Origin: Spirochaetota bacterium
GTDB taxonomy: Bacteria; Spirochaetota; UBA4802; JAKQUI01
Reading direction: 5' to 3'
Length of the DNA: 64,000 bases
Assembly: GCA_029562645.1 (NCBI GenBank)
Contig: JAKQUI010000004.1
Coordinates: 124,001 to 188,000, forward strand
The position numbers and the translations under genes were made by a program. Shown here in pieces: positions 35,965-47,716 of the stretch (its first letter is position 1; each line of letters opens with the position of its first letter). Under the pieces are notes generated by a model. That model was not told where the DNA came from, ran no database searches, and saw only the letters and a list, made by a program, of their open reading frames with translations.

Positions 35965-36255
35965 ATGAAGAAAGTACTGGTCATTTTCGTTGCCGTTATG
36001 ATGGCAACCATGTTCGTAAATTTCGCCGATGCGAAGAAGAAGAAAGGCGCCCCCGTCGACAAAGAGTGCGTCAAGAAGTGCGCCGCCGAAGTAAAATCCT
36101 GCAACGCCGAAGCCAAGAAGCTGAAGGGCAAGGAAAAGAGGGCAAAGGCGAAAGAGTGCAAGAAAGCCGCGAAGGAATGCAGAAAGGCGTGTGCGAAACC
36201 CGCCGCTGACAAGCCCGCGGACAAGCCCGCCGACCAGCCTGAAGAAGGCAAGTAA
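35965..36255 (+). CDS. Secreted twin CX3CX6C hairpin protein, copy 1
   Basis: The 96-aa protein has a clear signal peptide (MKKVLVIFVAVMMATMFVNF, cleavage near ADA) and a GGAGG site. The mature part contains six cysteines at 35, 39, 46, 65, 72 and 76: CX3CX6C, an 18-residue Lys/Glu/Ala-rich helical linker, and CX6CX3C. The mirror-image spacing suggests two antiparallel helices bridged by three disulfides. A KPAD repeat tail (AADKPADKPADQPEEGK) follows. Composition is very rich in Lys. The copy at 38081 is near-identical from the linker on, and 38587 shares the Cys pattern only. It lies upstream of the ECF sigma/anti-sigma pair. No known family recognised; it may be a periplasmic redox, metal or stress protein. 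Confidence 0.85.
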   Translation: MKKVLVIFVAVMMATMFVNFADAKKKKGAPVDKECVKKCAAEVKSCNAEAKKLKGKEKRAKAKECKKAAKECRKACAKPAADKPADKPADQPEEGK

Positions 36256-36282
36256 GCGGCGATCTTCGCCACACGTCGCACG

Positions 36283-36327
36283 AAAAGGGGCCGTCGTTCG
36301 CGCATGTCGCGGATCGCGGCCCTTTTT
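36283..36327 (+). terminator. Intrinsic terminator after copy 1
   Basis: AAAAGGGGCCG (36283-36293) can pair with CGGCCCTTTTT (36317-36327) with one bulged G, followed by CAGTTTAG. The loop is long (about 23 bases) and has secondary structure of its own. It lies 28 bases after the stop. Confidence 0.55.
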
Positions 36328-36352
36328 CAGTTTAGTGCGTCCCGCAATCGAA

Positions 36353-36379
36353 TTGACACCGGACATACCCCGGTATAGC
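36353..36379 (+). promoter_or_regulatory. Candidate promoter of the ECF sigma operon with a dyad
   Basis: TTGACA (36353-36358) and TATAGC (36374-36379) are 15 bases apart, two short of ideal. The spacer holds the dyad ATACC-CC-GGTAT (36365-36376), which could be an operator. It precedes the GTG of the sigma gene by about 45 bases. Confidence 0.35.
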
Positions 36380-36423
36380 CGTATCCAATCAGGCCGCGCG
36401 CAGGACCCATACCGAACGACACC

Positions 36424-37002
36424 GTGCTCGATGAAGAAAAACTCATAGCCCTCTATCGGCGACACAGCCGGGAGCTCTTTGTGTTCATCGTCCGCTACAC
36501 GGGCTCGCATGAGGCCGCCGAGGACATTCTGCACGACTGCTTCGAGAACCTGATGTCCTATGCCGCCCGCTATCCCATCACCGACGACAACCTGCGCGCG
36601 TTCCTGTTCACCACGGCCCGGAACCTCTGCGTGAACCGCCACCGGAGCCGCGTCCGGCGCGGCCCCCGGCCGCTGGACGAGTCCGCGCCGGACCGGCGCA
36701 CTGCGGCGCCGGACGCCCTGAGCGAATCGCGCGAGCTTGCCGCGCTCATCGCCACCCTGGTGGAGGGATTGGACGAGCCCGACCGGTCCATCTTCCTCAT
36801 GAAAAAGGAGCTGGGACTCACCTACCCGGAGATCGCACGGGCGACCGGACACTCGGAACGGACCGTCAGGCGACGATTGAGCGAGACGCTCGACCGAATG
36901 CGGGACGCGCTCCACGCAGCTGGTTTTTTAGCTTTTTTCGTTTTTCTTCCGTTTTTCGTGGCCGCATATTGCGCGACGATTGTTACACATGCATGGCGAT
37001 AA
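36424..37002 (+). CDS. ECF sigma factor with C-terminal transmembrane helix
   Basis: The 192-aa protein starts at GTG 36424; no better start is in frame. Sigma region 2 (about 8-75) reads YRRHSRELFVFIVRYTGSHE, then AAEDILHDCFENL and LRAFLFTTARNLCVN. Region 4 (about 108-162) contains LDEPDRSIFLMKKELGLTYPE and a helix-turn-helix (IARATGHSERTVRRRL). Unusually, a strongly hydrophobic helix (about 168-187, GFLAFFVFLPFFVAAYCATI) follows region 4, so the sigma factor may be tethered to the membrane. It is followed after 24 bases by its likely anti-sigma partner. Such pairs respond to envelope signals; the flanking Cys-hairpin genes are candidate targets. Confidence 0.88.
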   Translation: MLDEEKLIALYRRHSRELFVFIVRYTGSHEAAEDILHDCFENLMSYAARYPITDDNLRAFLFTTARNLCVNRHRSRVRRGPRPLDESAPDRRTAAPDALSESRELAALIATLVEGLDEPDRSIFLMKKELGLTYPEIARATGHSERTVRRRLSETLDRMRDALHAAGFLAFFVFLPFFVAAYCATIVTHAWR

Positions 37003-37026
37003 CGGAAGGGAAATAACCGGTACGGC

Positions 37027-37971
37027 ATGAAACAGACGGCGCATATACGCGATGCGGAGCTGCTTGACCTGTTCGACGGGGCGATTCCCGCCGCGCGGTC
37101 GCGCGCGATGCGTACGCATGCCGCGGACTGCCCCCGGTGCCACGCGCGCCTTGCGGCCGCCGAAACGCTCCTTGCCGCATCAGACAATGCCGCGCTGGCG
37201 CCGTCCGACGCGGTCCTTCGCCGCGTACGCGCATCGTACCGACGGCGCGCGGGCGCTCCACGCCGTTTGGACCGGGTGCGCGACTTTGCACGCGAGCGCC
37301 GCTCGCTCGCCATCGCATCGGCCCTCGCGGCCGCGCTCATCCTGCTTGCGACAACGACGCTCCTGGTTCGGCAGGGCGAGAACGGCGGACAGGTCACCAT
37401 GGACATATCGTACATCGAGGGCGACGTGTACATCAACAATGCCGAGGCGGACCTCACCTCGAAGATCAAGCCCAACAGCCGCATCCGGGTCGGCAAGGAT
37501 TCGCTAATCGAGTTTTCCAATACCTCCGCCTACATTATCAAGGCGATCGACGACAGCGTTCTGGTGTTCGAGCGGGCGAAAACGCCGGGCGTGCGCGGAC
37601 GGCGGGCCTACACCATCAGGCTTATCAGGGGAACCATACTGTCGCAAATGAGGAAAAACACCCTCGGCCTCGAATACAGCTATTCGACGCCGGAAGCGTA
37701 CCTTCGACCGCTCGAGGGCGAGTTCATCCTCCAGAGCGCCGGCGACCGGACGGTGGTGATCATGAAGAGCGGTTCGATGCGTATCAAGTCGCTCAGTTCC
37801 GATGAGCGGGTCACGGCCGAGCCAAACAAGAAGTACACCATCACCAAGTCGATCGACCGCGGCGACGCCGAGGATGACGATCTCGATGATTTTAACATCA
37901 ACGACGCCATTCACCGCCAGGACGGGCAGCGCGAACCGGCGGATGCCTCGACCGGAACCGTGAATGGGTAA
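37027..37971 (+). CDS. Membrane anti-sigma factor: ZAS zinc finger plus FecR domain
   Basis: The 314-aa protein has an N-terminal zinc-binding anti-sigma signature HX3CX2C (His31, Cys35, Cys38), a single membrane helix at about 94-114 (LAIASALAAALILLATTTLL), and a periplasmic FecR-type domain at about 120-230 (GDVYINNAEADL, KPNSRIRVGKDSLIEFSNTS). It should hold the ECF sigma at the membrane until an outside signal reaches the FecR domain. The acidic C-terminus (DAEDDDLDDF) is disordered. The gene directly follows the sigma gene. No site-2 protease or TonB receptor is nearby. Confidence 0.85.
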   Translation: MKQTAHIRDAELLDLFDGAIPAARSRAMRTHAADCPRCHARLAAAETLLAASDNAALAPSDAVLRRVRASYRRRAGAPRRLDRVRDFARERRSLAIASALAAALILLATTTLLVRQGENGGQVTMDISYIEGDVYINNAEADLTSKIKPNSRIRVGKDSLIEFSNTSAYIIKAIDDSVLVFERAKTPGVRGRRAYTIRLIRGTILSQMRKNTLGLEYSYSTPEAYLRPLEGEFILQSAGDRTVVIMKSGSMRIKSLSSDERVTAEPNKKYTITKSIDRGDAEDDDLDDFNINDAIHRQDGQREPADASTGTVNG

Positions 37972-38080
37972 AAAATGAAAAAACCGTGGCCGCTTCCATG
38001 GCCCGGATTGTTACATGAATACGTCCACCCGGCAACGGGCGATGCGTATAGAACACTTTAACCACAAAGGAGTCAGCCGT

Positions 38081-38386
38081 ATGAAGAAGTTTTTGGTCGT
38101 TCTCGTGACTGTCGCTGTTGCGGCCATGTTCATCAATGTCGCCGACGCGAAGAAGCATAAGAAAGGCACGCCCGTCGACAAAGAGTGCATCAAGAAGTGC
38201 GCCGCCGACATGAAGGCCTGCAACGCCGAAGTGAAGAAGCTGAAGGGCAAGGAAAAGAGGGCGAAGGCGAAAGAGTGCAAGAAAGCCGCGAAGGACTGCA
38301 AGAAGGCGTGCGTGAAGCCCGCCGCCGACAAGCCCGCGGACAAGCCTGCCGACAAGCCCGTCGATCAGCCGGCAGAAGGCAAGTAA
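38081..38386 (+). CDS. Secreted twin CX3CX6C hairpin protein, copy 2
   Basis: The 101-aa product starts at ATG 38081 with AAAGGAG eight bases upstream. Signal peptide and design are as in copy 1: cysteines at 36, 40, 47, 66, 73 and 77 in CX3CX6C-18-CX6CX3C. The linker is identical in protein to copy 1 over KKLKGKEKRAKAKECKKAAK and almost identical in DNA, pointing to recent duplication or gene conversion. The KPAD tail has one more repeat. It lies 109 bases after the anti-sigma gene and ends in a perfect terminator, so it may be transcribed with the sigma operon or on its own. Confidence 0.87.
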   Translation: MKKFLVVLVTVAVAAMFINVADAKKHKKGTPVDKECIKKCAADMKACNAEVKKLKGKEKRAKAKECKKAAKDCKKACVKPAADKPADKPADKPVDQPAEGK

Positions 38387-38402
38387 GCGACACGATTACC
38401 TG

Positions 38403-38450
38403 AACGAGCTCTCGTTCAAAGGGACCGCCGTGAACGGCGGTCCCTTTCTG
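38403..38450 (+). terminator. Intrinsic terminator after copy 2
   Basis: A perfect 13-bp stem AAAGGGACCGCCG/CGGCGGTCCCTTT (38418-38430 with 38435-38447) with a TGAA loop ends in TTT-CTG. A second 8-bp hairpin (TGAACGAG/CTCGTTCA) immediately precedes it from about 38401. Confidence 0.85.
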
Positions 38451-38586
38451 TATGCGCGCGCACGCGGATCGGACCGATTTTTTTCCCGCCGGGCAATATA
38501 ATTCTTGCACTGCACGCGATATCGTGCACCATCATGGGACAATCGCCTGTTCCGCGATGCCACACCGTATCATCGAGGAGGTCACC

Positions 38587-38856
38587 ATGAATCGAACCGC
38601 CATCGCAATCCTGTCCCTGACGGCGCTCGTCCTGTTTTCGCCCGCGCTCCGGGCCGATGACGCCGCCGCGCCCGCCGACGCCGAAACCGAGTGCATCAAA
38701 AAATGCTATACGGACAAGAAAGCCTGCATGGACGAGGTACAGGACATCAAGAAGAAGACGCCGGGCCAGGTGGGCCGGATGCGGTACAAGACGAAGACGT
38801 GCAACAGCACCTTCGCCCAGTGCCGAAACGAGTGCAAATCCAAAAAAGCGAAATAG
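38587..38856 (+). CDS. Secreted twin CX3CX6C hairpin protein, diverged copy 3
   Basis: The 89-aa product starts at ATG 38587 (GGAGG five bases upstream) with a signal peptide (MNRTAIAILSLTALVLFSPA-LRA). Sequence similarity to copies 1 and 2 is low, yet the cysteine spacing is the same: 36, 40, 47 then 72, 79, 83, with a longer 24-residue linker. KECIKKC is also shared in part (ECIKKC). The KPAD tail is missing. It lies seven bases upstream of the SDR gene, so the two are cotranscribed. Confidence 0.82.
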   Translation: MNRTAIAILSLTALVLFSPALRADDAAAPADAETECIKKCYTDKKACMDEVQDIKKKTPGQVGRMRYKTKTCNSTFAQCRNECKSKKAK

Positions 38857-38863
38857 GTGACCC

Positions 38864-39631
38864 ATGAAATGTGAAACCGTACATGCGCTGGTGACCGGCG
38901 GGGCGTCGGGCCTGGGGGAGGCGGCGGTCCGCTCGATCGTGAAGGGCGGGGGACGCGCGGCCATCCTCGACATGGCCGACGACAAGGGGTCCGCGCTCGC
39001 GAAGGAGCTCGGCAATGCGGCGATCTTCCATAAAACGGACGTGGCCAGCGAAAACGACGTAAGCGCGGCGATCCAGGCGGCCGTCTCGGCGTTCGGTTCC
39101 GTGAACGCCGTCGTGAACTGCGCGGGGATCGCCACCGCCGCCAAGACCGTGAGCGGCAAGGGGCCCTTCCCGCTCGATCTCTTCGAGCTCACGCTGCGCG
39201 TGAACCTCATCGGCACCTTCAATGTGATCCGCCTGGCCGCGGCGCAGATGGCGAAAAACGCGCCCACGCCCGACGGCGAGCGGGGCGTGATCATCAATAC
39301 GGCGTCGGTCGCGGCCTTCGACGGGCAGGTGGGCCAGGCCGCCTATTCCGCCTCCAAGGCGGGCATCGTGGGAATGACCCTGCCGATCGCGCGCGATCTG
39401 GCCGCATACGGCATCCGCAACAACACCATCGCGCCGGGCATCTTCGAGACGCCGATGGCGACGCTCATGCCGGATTCGCTCAAGCAGTCGCTCATCAGCC
39501 AGGTGCCGTTTCCCAGCCGCTTCGGGCGCCCGGAGGAATTTGCGGGACTGGTGGTTCACATCATCGAAAATGCGTTCATCAACGGCGAAACGATACGGAT
39601 CGACGGCGCCGTCCGGATGGCGCCCAAGTGA
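38864..39631 (+). CDS. SDR-family 3-hydroxyacyl-CoA dehydrogenase-like oxidoreductase
   Basis: The 255-aa protein is a classical short-chain dehydrogenase: nucleotide motif TGGASGLG near the N-terminus, NCAG in the core, catalytic Ser in [11 protein letters not shown] and Tyr-Lys in YSASK, then [12 protein letters not shown]. The pattern [20 protein letters not shown]-like region and the C-terminal [12 protein letters not shown] resemble type-2 3-hydroxyacyl-CoA dehydrogenases (HSD10-like), which oxidise 3-hydroxyacyl-CoA with NAD. An Asp at the end of the second strand (LDMAD) supports NAD over NADP. Substrate is uncertain. It is cotranscribed with copy 3 of the Cys-hairpin family. Confidence 0.87.
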   Translation: MKCETVHALVTGGASGLGEAAVRSIVKGGGRAAILDMADDKGSALAKELGNAAIFHKTDVASENDVSAAIQAAVSAFGSVNAVVNCAGIATAAKTVSGKGPFPLDLFELTLRVNLIGTFNVIRLAAAQMAKNAPTPDGERGVIINTASVAAFDGQVGQAAYSASKAGIVGMTLPIARDLAAYGIRNNTIAPGIFETPMATLMPDSLKQSLISQVPFPSRFGRPEEFAGLVVHIIENAFINGETIRIDGAVRMAPK

Positions 39632-39639
39632 GGGAGCGC

Positions 39640-40179
39640 CTATTCGGAGTTTTTGGGAAGATATGAGACCACGCCAATAAGCCGGTGGCGCCAGTAGCGC
39701 TGGCCGATGTTGCTGATCGAGACCCGCTTGCCCCGGCTGGGCGCGTGGATAAACTGGGAATCGCCCAGATAGATGCCCACGTGCGTCGCGCGCCGTCGGG
39801 GATAGCGCACGAAATACACGATGTCGCCCGGCTTCGCCTCCTTGAGCGAGACTTTTTTGCCGTTGCTGAACTGCGCCTTCGACGTTCGCGGCAGCGCGAT
39901 GCCGTTTTCGCGATACACGCGGTTCACGAACCCGGAGCAATCGAACCCCTTCTCGCTCATCCCGCCGAAATTATATCGCACGCCGATGTACTTTTTCGCC
40001 GTCTCGACGATTTTATTCCGAAGCGAGAGGTCGGGTGTGGTGTGCGTGGAGGGAATTGACGACACGAAGGGAACGGGCATGACCGCGTGGTTCGCCACGA
40101 CGGAAGCGACCGGGTCGGCATACCCGACGCCAAGCACGCCCATTGCACACATCGCTACAATGCCAAATCGTCTGATCAT
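39640..40179 (-). CDS. NlpC/P60 cell-wall endopeptidase
   Basis: The protein has 179 residues from the ATG at 40179; a GTG two codons upstream (40185) is possible. A signal peptide (MIRRFGIVAMCAMGVLGVGY-ADP) leads to an NlpC/P60 domain at about 55-175. The catalytic Cys81 in FDCSGFV, His133 in HVGIYLGD and a third polar residue His145 in FIHAP are present. These enzymes cleave gamma-D-glutamyl-diamino acid bonds in peptidoglycan peptides. The gene stands alone with a good promoter upstream and converges on the SDR gene (eight bases). Confidence 0.9.
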   Translation of the reverse strand: MIRRFGIVAMCAMGVLGVGYADPVASVVANHAVMPVPFVSSIPSTHTTPDLSLRNKIVETAKKYIGVRYNFGGMSEKGFDCSGFVNRVYRENGIALPRTSKAQFSNGKKVSLKEAKPGDIVYFVRYPRRRATHVGIYLGDSQFIHAPSRGKRVSISNIGQRYWRHRLIGVVSYLPKNSE

Positions 40180-40207
40180 ATACACCCATTATTTATATTT
40201 AGGGGTG

Positions 40208-40235
40208 ATTGTATACATTATTGGATTTTTTTCAA
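40208..40235 (-). promoter_or_regulatory. Promoter of the NlpC/P60 gene
   Basis: On the minus strand TTGAAA (40235-40230), 16 bases, then TACAAT (40213-40208) preceded by TGTA (extended -10). The predicted start is about 20 bases before the ATG. The region around it is strongly AT-rich. Confidence 0.55.
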
Positions 40236-40452
40236 GTTTTTTTTAAAAAAATGATTCTATGTCGATTTCTTGATTTGTCTATAAAAATACGATGCTTCGG
40301 GCGCCACGATCGAGGCGCCGATGGACACAGTGGCGTTAATCGCTCCGAAATGCACGGGCATGGTCTCCCATAACCCCATCATGCCCCGTCCGCCCCATGA
40401 CGCGCTTCGCGCCGATGGGGCTTCACGGACAGGGCGACATGCCTGTTACACG

Positions 40453-43656
<3,204 letters not shown>

Positions 43657-43701
43657 GGCGGGATCTCCTTGTTAGTGCGGCTATACGAGGTGCAGTTTTC
43701 C

Positions 43702-43731
43702 TAAATACGGCCCCTGCCCGACGGGCGTCAA
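43702..43731 (-). promoter_or_regulatory. Candidate promoter of carB
   Basis: On the minus strand TTGACG (43731-43726) and TATTTA (43707-43702) are 18 bases apart and would give a leader of about 40 bases. I saw no attenuator or uracil-sensing structure in the leader. Confidence 0.45.
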
Positions 43732-43830
43732 ACGAAAATTTCGCAAGCCGGCACGGTCCGCACCCCGGATTTTTCTCTCGACATTCGGCACGCGGCGTGC
43801 GACACCTGCCGGTGCGAAAGGAGCCCTCCA

Positions 43831-44787
43831 ATGAATAGCGTGAGCATCGCGTTCGAATCGGTGGCCGTGCCCATCGGTATCGGCCTTATCGGCTTTTTTG
43901 TCATCGCCCGGCGCATGGTGCCAGAGAGCGTGCTCACGGTGCTCACGCCGCTGGTGATCGACATCGCGCTTCCCTGCCTCATCTTCGCCGGTATGATCCG
44001 CGACTTCCGGCCCGAGGCCGCGCCCGGCTGGTGGCAGCTCCCGCTGTGGTGGATGGTCTTTACGGCCCTCGCGCTCGCCTTCACGGCCCTCGCCACGCTC
44101 CTCTCGCGCACCAAACACCGGAGCGAGTTCGCGATGGCCCTCTTCTACCACAACGGCCTCTTTGTTCCGCTCGCGTTTCTTACGGGCATGTTCGGCGAGA
44201 GCTCGCCGCATCATATTGACCTTTTTCTTTTTACGATCGCGTATCCCGCCTTCTTTTTCAATACGCACCACCTGTTCTATCCCCGGAAAATCCGGGCCGC
44301 GGGCGCACTCCCCCTGTGGGCGCGCATCCTGAATCCGGTGCTCGTCGCGACGATGATCGCGCTCGCGCTGCGCCTGGGGGGCATCGGCGATCACATACCC
44401 GGTGTGGCCGTGTCCATCGCCAAGAGCGTGGGGGCAATGACGATCCCGCTTATCATGATCATCATCGGGGGCAGCATCTACATCGATTTCACCGCCAAGG
44501 GCCGTTTCGACCTGCGCGAGTCGCTGGTCTTCGTGCTCTGTAAAAACATCGCGCTCCCCGCCTGCATGCTGGGGACGATCGCGCTCGTGCGGCCCGACTA
44601 TAATGTGGCGCTCATCATGACGCTCGCGGCGGCGGTGCCGCCCATCACCGCGGTGCCCATCATGGTGGAGCGGCTGGGCGGAAATCGCGCCATCGCGAAC
44701 CAGTACCTCATGGCGAGCTTCGGCGCCTGCGTGGCGACGCTGCCGGCCGTCTTCTGGGCGTTCACACTGCTGTATCCCGGACGCTGA
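43831..44787 (+). CDS. AEC-family (auxin efflux carrier-like) transporter
   Basis: The 318-aa protein starts at ATG 43831 with AAAGGAG upstream. About ten hydrophobic helices in two halves are visible, with the family traits [14 protein letters not shown] after helix two, [13 protein letters not shown] in the middle, and [18 protein letters not shown] at the start of the second half. AEC permeases carry malate, malonate or other small organic anions out of or into the cell. The substrate cannot be told. The gene is divergent from carB. Confidence 0.87.
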   Translation: MNSVSIAFESVAVPIGIGLIGFFVIARRMVPESVLTVLTPLVIDIALPCLIFAGMIRDFRPEAAPGWWQLPLWWMVFTALALAFTALATLLSRTKHRSEFAMALFYHNGLFVPLAFLTGMFGESSPHHIDLFLFTIAYPAFFFNTHHLFYPRKIRAAGALPLWARILNPVLVATMIALALRLGGIGDHIPGVAVSIAKSVGAMTIPLIMIIIGGSIYIDFTAKGRFDLRESLVFVLCKNIALPACMLGTIALVRPDYNVALIMTLAAAVPPITAVPIMVERLGGNRAIANQYLMASFGACVATLPAVFWAFTLLYPGR

Positions 44788-44801
44788 TCGCCTCTATTTC
44801 C

Positions 44802-44830
44802 TTGACAAATCCGTTCGCCGGCCGCATACC
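44802..44830 (+). promoter_or_regulatory. Candidate promoter of dut-rnj
   Basis: TTGACA (44802-44807) and CATACC (44825-44830) are 17 bases apart. The -10 matches only half the consensus, and transcription would start just before the dut ATG at 44840, giving a near-leaderless message. Confidence 0.35.
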
Positions 44831-44839
44831 GGTAGCGTC

Positions 44840-45270
<431 letters not shown>

Positions 45271-45274
<4 letters not shown>

Positions 45275-46926
45275 AAGCAAAACTTGACAAGGTCCGCATC
45301 GTTCCCCTCGGGGGCCTCGGCGGCATCGGGCGCAACATGACCGTGTTCGAATACGGCGAGGACATGATCGTCGTGGACTGCGGCATCATGTTTCCCAGCG
45401 AGGGCATGCACGGCATCGATTTCCTCATTCCCGACTTCGCGTACGTGGCGAAGAACCGAGACCGGCTGCGCGGCATCATCATCACGCACGGACACGAGGA
45501 CCACATCGGCGGCATGCCCTATCTGCTGCAGGAGGCCAATGCGCCGGTCTACGCGACGCGGCTCACGCTGGGCCTCATCCAGAAGCGACTGGAGGAGAAG
45601 CCGCCGAAGGAGGCCCCGAGCTTCGTCGAGATGTCGCCGCGGGACAAGGTGCACATCGGCGCCTTCGTGATCGAGTTCATCCGGGTGAACCACTCCATCA
45701 TCGACGGCGTGGGGCTGGCGATCACCACGCCGGTGGGCACCATCATCCACACGGGCGACTTCAAGGTGGACCTCACCTCCGTCGAGGGCGAGGTGACCGA
45801 CATGTACCGCTTCGCCGAGTACGGCGAGAACGGCGTGCTGTTGCTCATGTCGGACAGCACCAACGCCGAGCGCGACGGCTTCACCCGTTCCGAGCGCACG
45901 CTGGAGCGCAAGCTCATGGAGATCCTGTCGCGGGCGAAGGGGCGCACCATCATCGCGACCTTCGCCTCGAACCTGGGGCGCATACAGCAGGTGCTGAACG
46001 CGGCGCACAAGTACAACAAGAAGGTGCTCGTCTCCGGCACCACCATGCTCAAGAACATCGACATCGCGAACTCGCTGGGCTACCTCAGCTTCCACGACGA
46101 CCTCTTCGAGGACATCAGAAACGCGAACTCGCTGCCCCACAAGCGGCAGGTGGTGCTGTGCACGGGCACGCAGGGCGAGCCGATGTCGGCGCTGTCGCGC
46201 ATCGCCAACGGAACGCACAAGAACCTGGCCGCGGGCGAAGGCGACATCGTGGTGATCACCGCCTCCGTGATCCCCGGCAACGAGCGCATGGTGTACGACG
46301 TGGTGAACTCGCTCATGCGCTCCGGCGCCGAGGTGTACTACGAGGCCGACGCGGACCTCCACGTCTCCGGTCACGCCTCGCGCGAGGAGCTCAAGCTCAT
46401 GATCTCGCTGACCAAGCCGAAATTTTTCATGCCCGTCCACGGCGAGTACCGGCATCTGCGCGCGCACGCACGCCTCGCGGAATCGCTCGCGATCAAGCCC
46501 GCGAACATCATCATCGCGGAGAACGGCGCCATGCTCGAACTTTCGGCGAAGAGCTTCGAGAAGACCGGCGCGATCGAGCTCCGGGACGTGTACCTCGACG
46601 GCCGGGAGATCGGCGACATGGGCTCGAGCCTCATCAAGGAGCGGCAGGCGATGGCCGCCGACGGCATCATCTTCATCACCCTGTTCGTCTCGCGGGGCCG
46701 GCTCGCGGCGGCGCCGGACATCGTCTCGCGCGGTTTCACGAGCCAGCGCCTCGCGGAGATCACCGCCGAGATCTCGCAGGACGTCGAAGCGCTCTGCGAG
46801 CGCTATCTGGACGACGGCATGAAGGAGGCCGATCTCTCGGTCGCGCTTCGCAAGAGCGTGAAGAACTTCATCGGCAAGTCGCTGCACAAGAACCCGCTTA
46901 TCGAGGTGCGGGTGTTCGGGGTGTAG
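45271..46926 (+). CDS. rnj: Ribonuclease J
   Basis: The 551-aa metallo-beta-lactamase/beta-CASP nuclease shows HGHEDHIGG (His73, His75, Asp77, His78), GDFKVD and SDSTNAE in the lactamase part, and the beta-CASP motifs TGTQGEP and [10 protein letters not shown]. The C-terminal domain is complete. RNase J combines 5' exonuclease and endonuclease activity in mRNA decay and rRNA maturation and is found in many spirochaetes lacking classical RNase E pathways. It is translationally coupled to dut. Confidence 0.95.
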
Positions 46927-46978
46927 CGGGCGCCGTCCGTCGTAAAATGGGATCAGCAGATTCGCACGGAAAAATGAA

Positions 46979-47449
46979 ATGAAAACCACGCGATCATCCT
47001 CCCCCCTGACACGTATTGCAACGATCATCATCACGACACTGGCCGCGTGTGCCATTGCGGATCGAAGCGGGATGCCCGCCGGGAGAGACGGTGAAATCCG
47101 CATCACCTATCTACAGACGCTCCCCTACGGTTTATTCTCCGACAGTGCGACACGGGAACTGAAAAAAACGGGCTTCGATCCCGACCGGCACGCATGCATC
47201 CTCGTGAAGATCCTTGCGTCGGCAAAAAGAAAGTATTACAATTCCGCCTGCTACAATACGGGCGCAACCGACGACCCCTGCGCTCCCGGCAACAACATCA
47301 TATACGTCGTCAGCAAAAAGGACTATCCCGTTTTTACACGCGAACGATACATCGACATACGAACCGTTTTCCTCTTTAAATCGGCGGTCTACGGGCAATC
47401 GATCCCACGGGGCATCTATAGCTTTTGCACCGATTACCGCGGCAACTAG
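46979..47449 (+). CDS. Putative lipoprotein, unknown function
   Basis: The 156-aa protein begins with MKTTRSSSPLTRIATIIITT and LAAC, a lipobox-like sequence. The remainder has four further cysteines (CILVKI, SACYNTG, DPCAPG, FCTDY) and beta-like character, with no recognised motif. Ribosome site is poor. The gene sits between RNase J and ftsK without obvious link to either. Confidence 0.6.
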   Translation: MKTTRSSSPLTRIATIIITTLAACAIADRSGMPAGRDGEIRITYLQTLPYGLFSDSATRELKKTGFDPDRHACILVKILASAKRKYYNSACYNTGATDDPCAPGNNIIYVVSKKDYPVFTRERYIDIRTVFLFKSAVYGQSIPRGIYSFCTDYRGN

Positions 47450-47716
47450 CGCAGATCATCGCCCCATCTCCGAAAAAAAATAACATCATCCACTGGCATT
47501 TCATCTGGGGCCTCCCCCCAAACATCGGGCAATATGTGCGTCGAGCCGCAAATGGTCACCCAGACGACGTCGCCATTTCAATCATCGGCCCGTCTTTCCG
47601 CTAAAAATCTCCGCACGGCGAGCCGATATAGATATAAGACGTATGGACCCCGGCCGACGGGCCCGGTTCCGCATGTCCATTGTCATCACGACCGTTCTGA
47701 CACACCGGGGGGCATC

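Noticed and set aside
40393-40420. Hairpin after carB as terminator
   Set aside because: The stem is interrupted by an internal loop and there is no T tract on the minus strand, so I did not annotate it.
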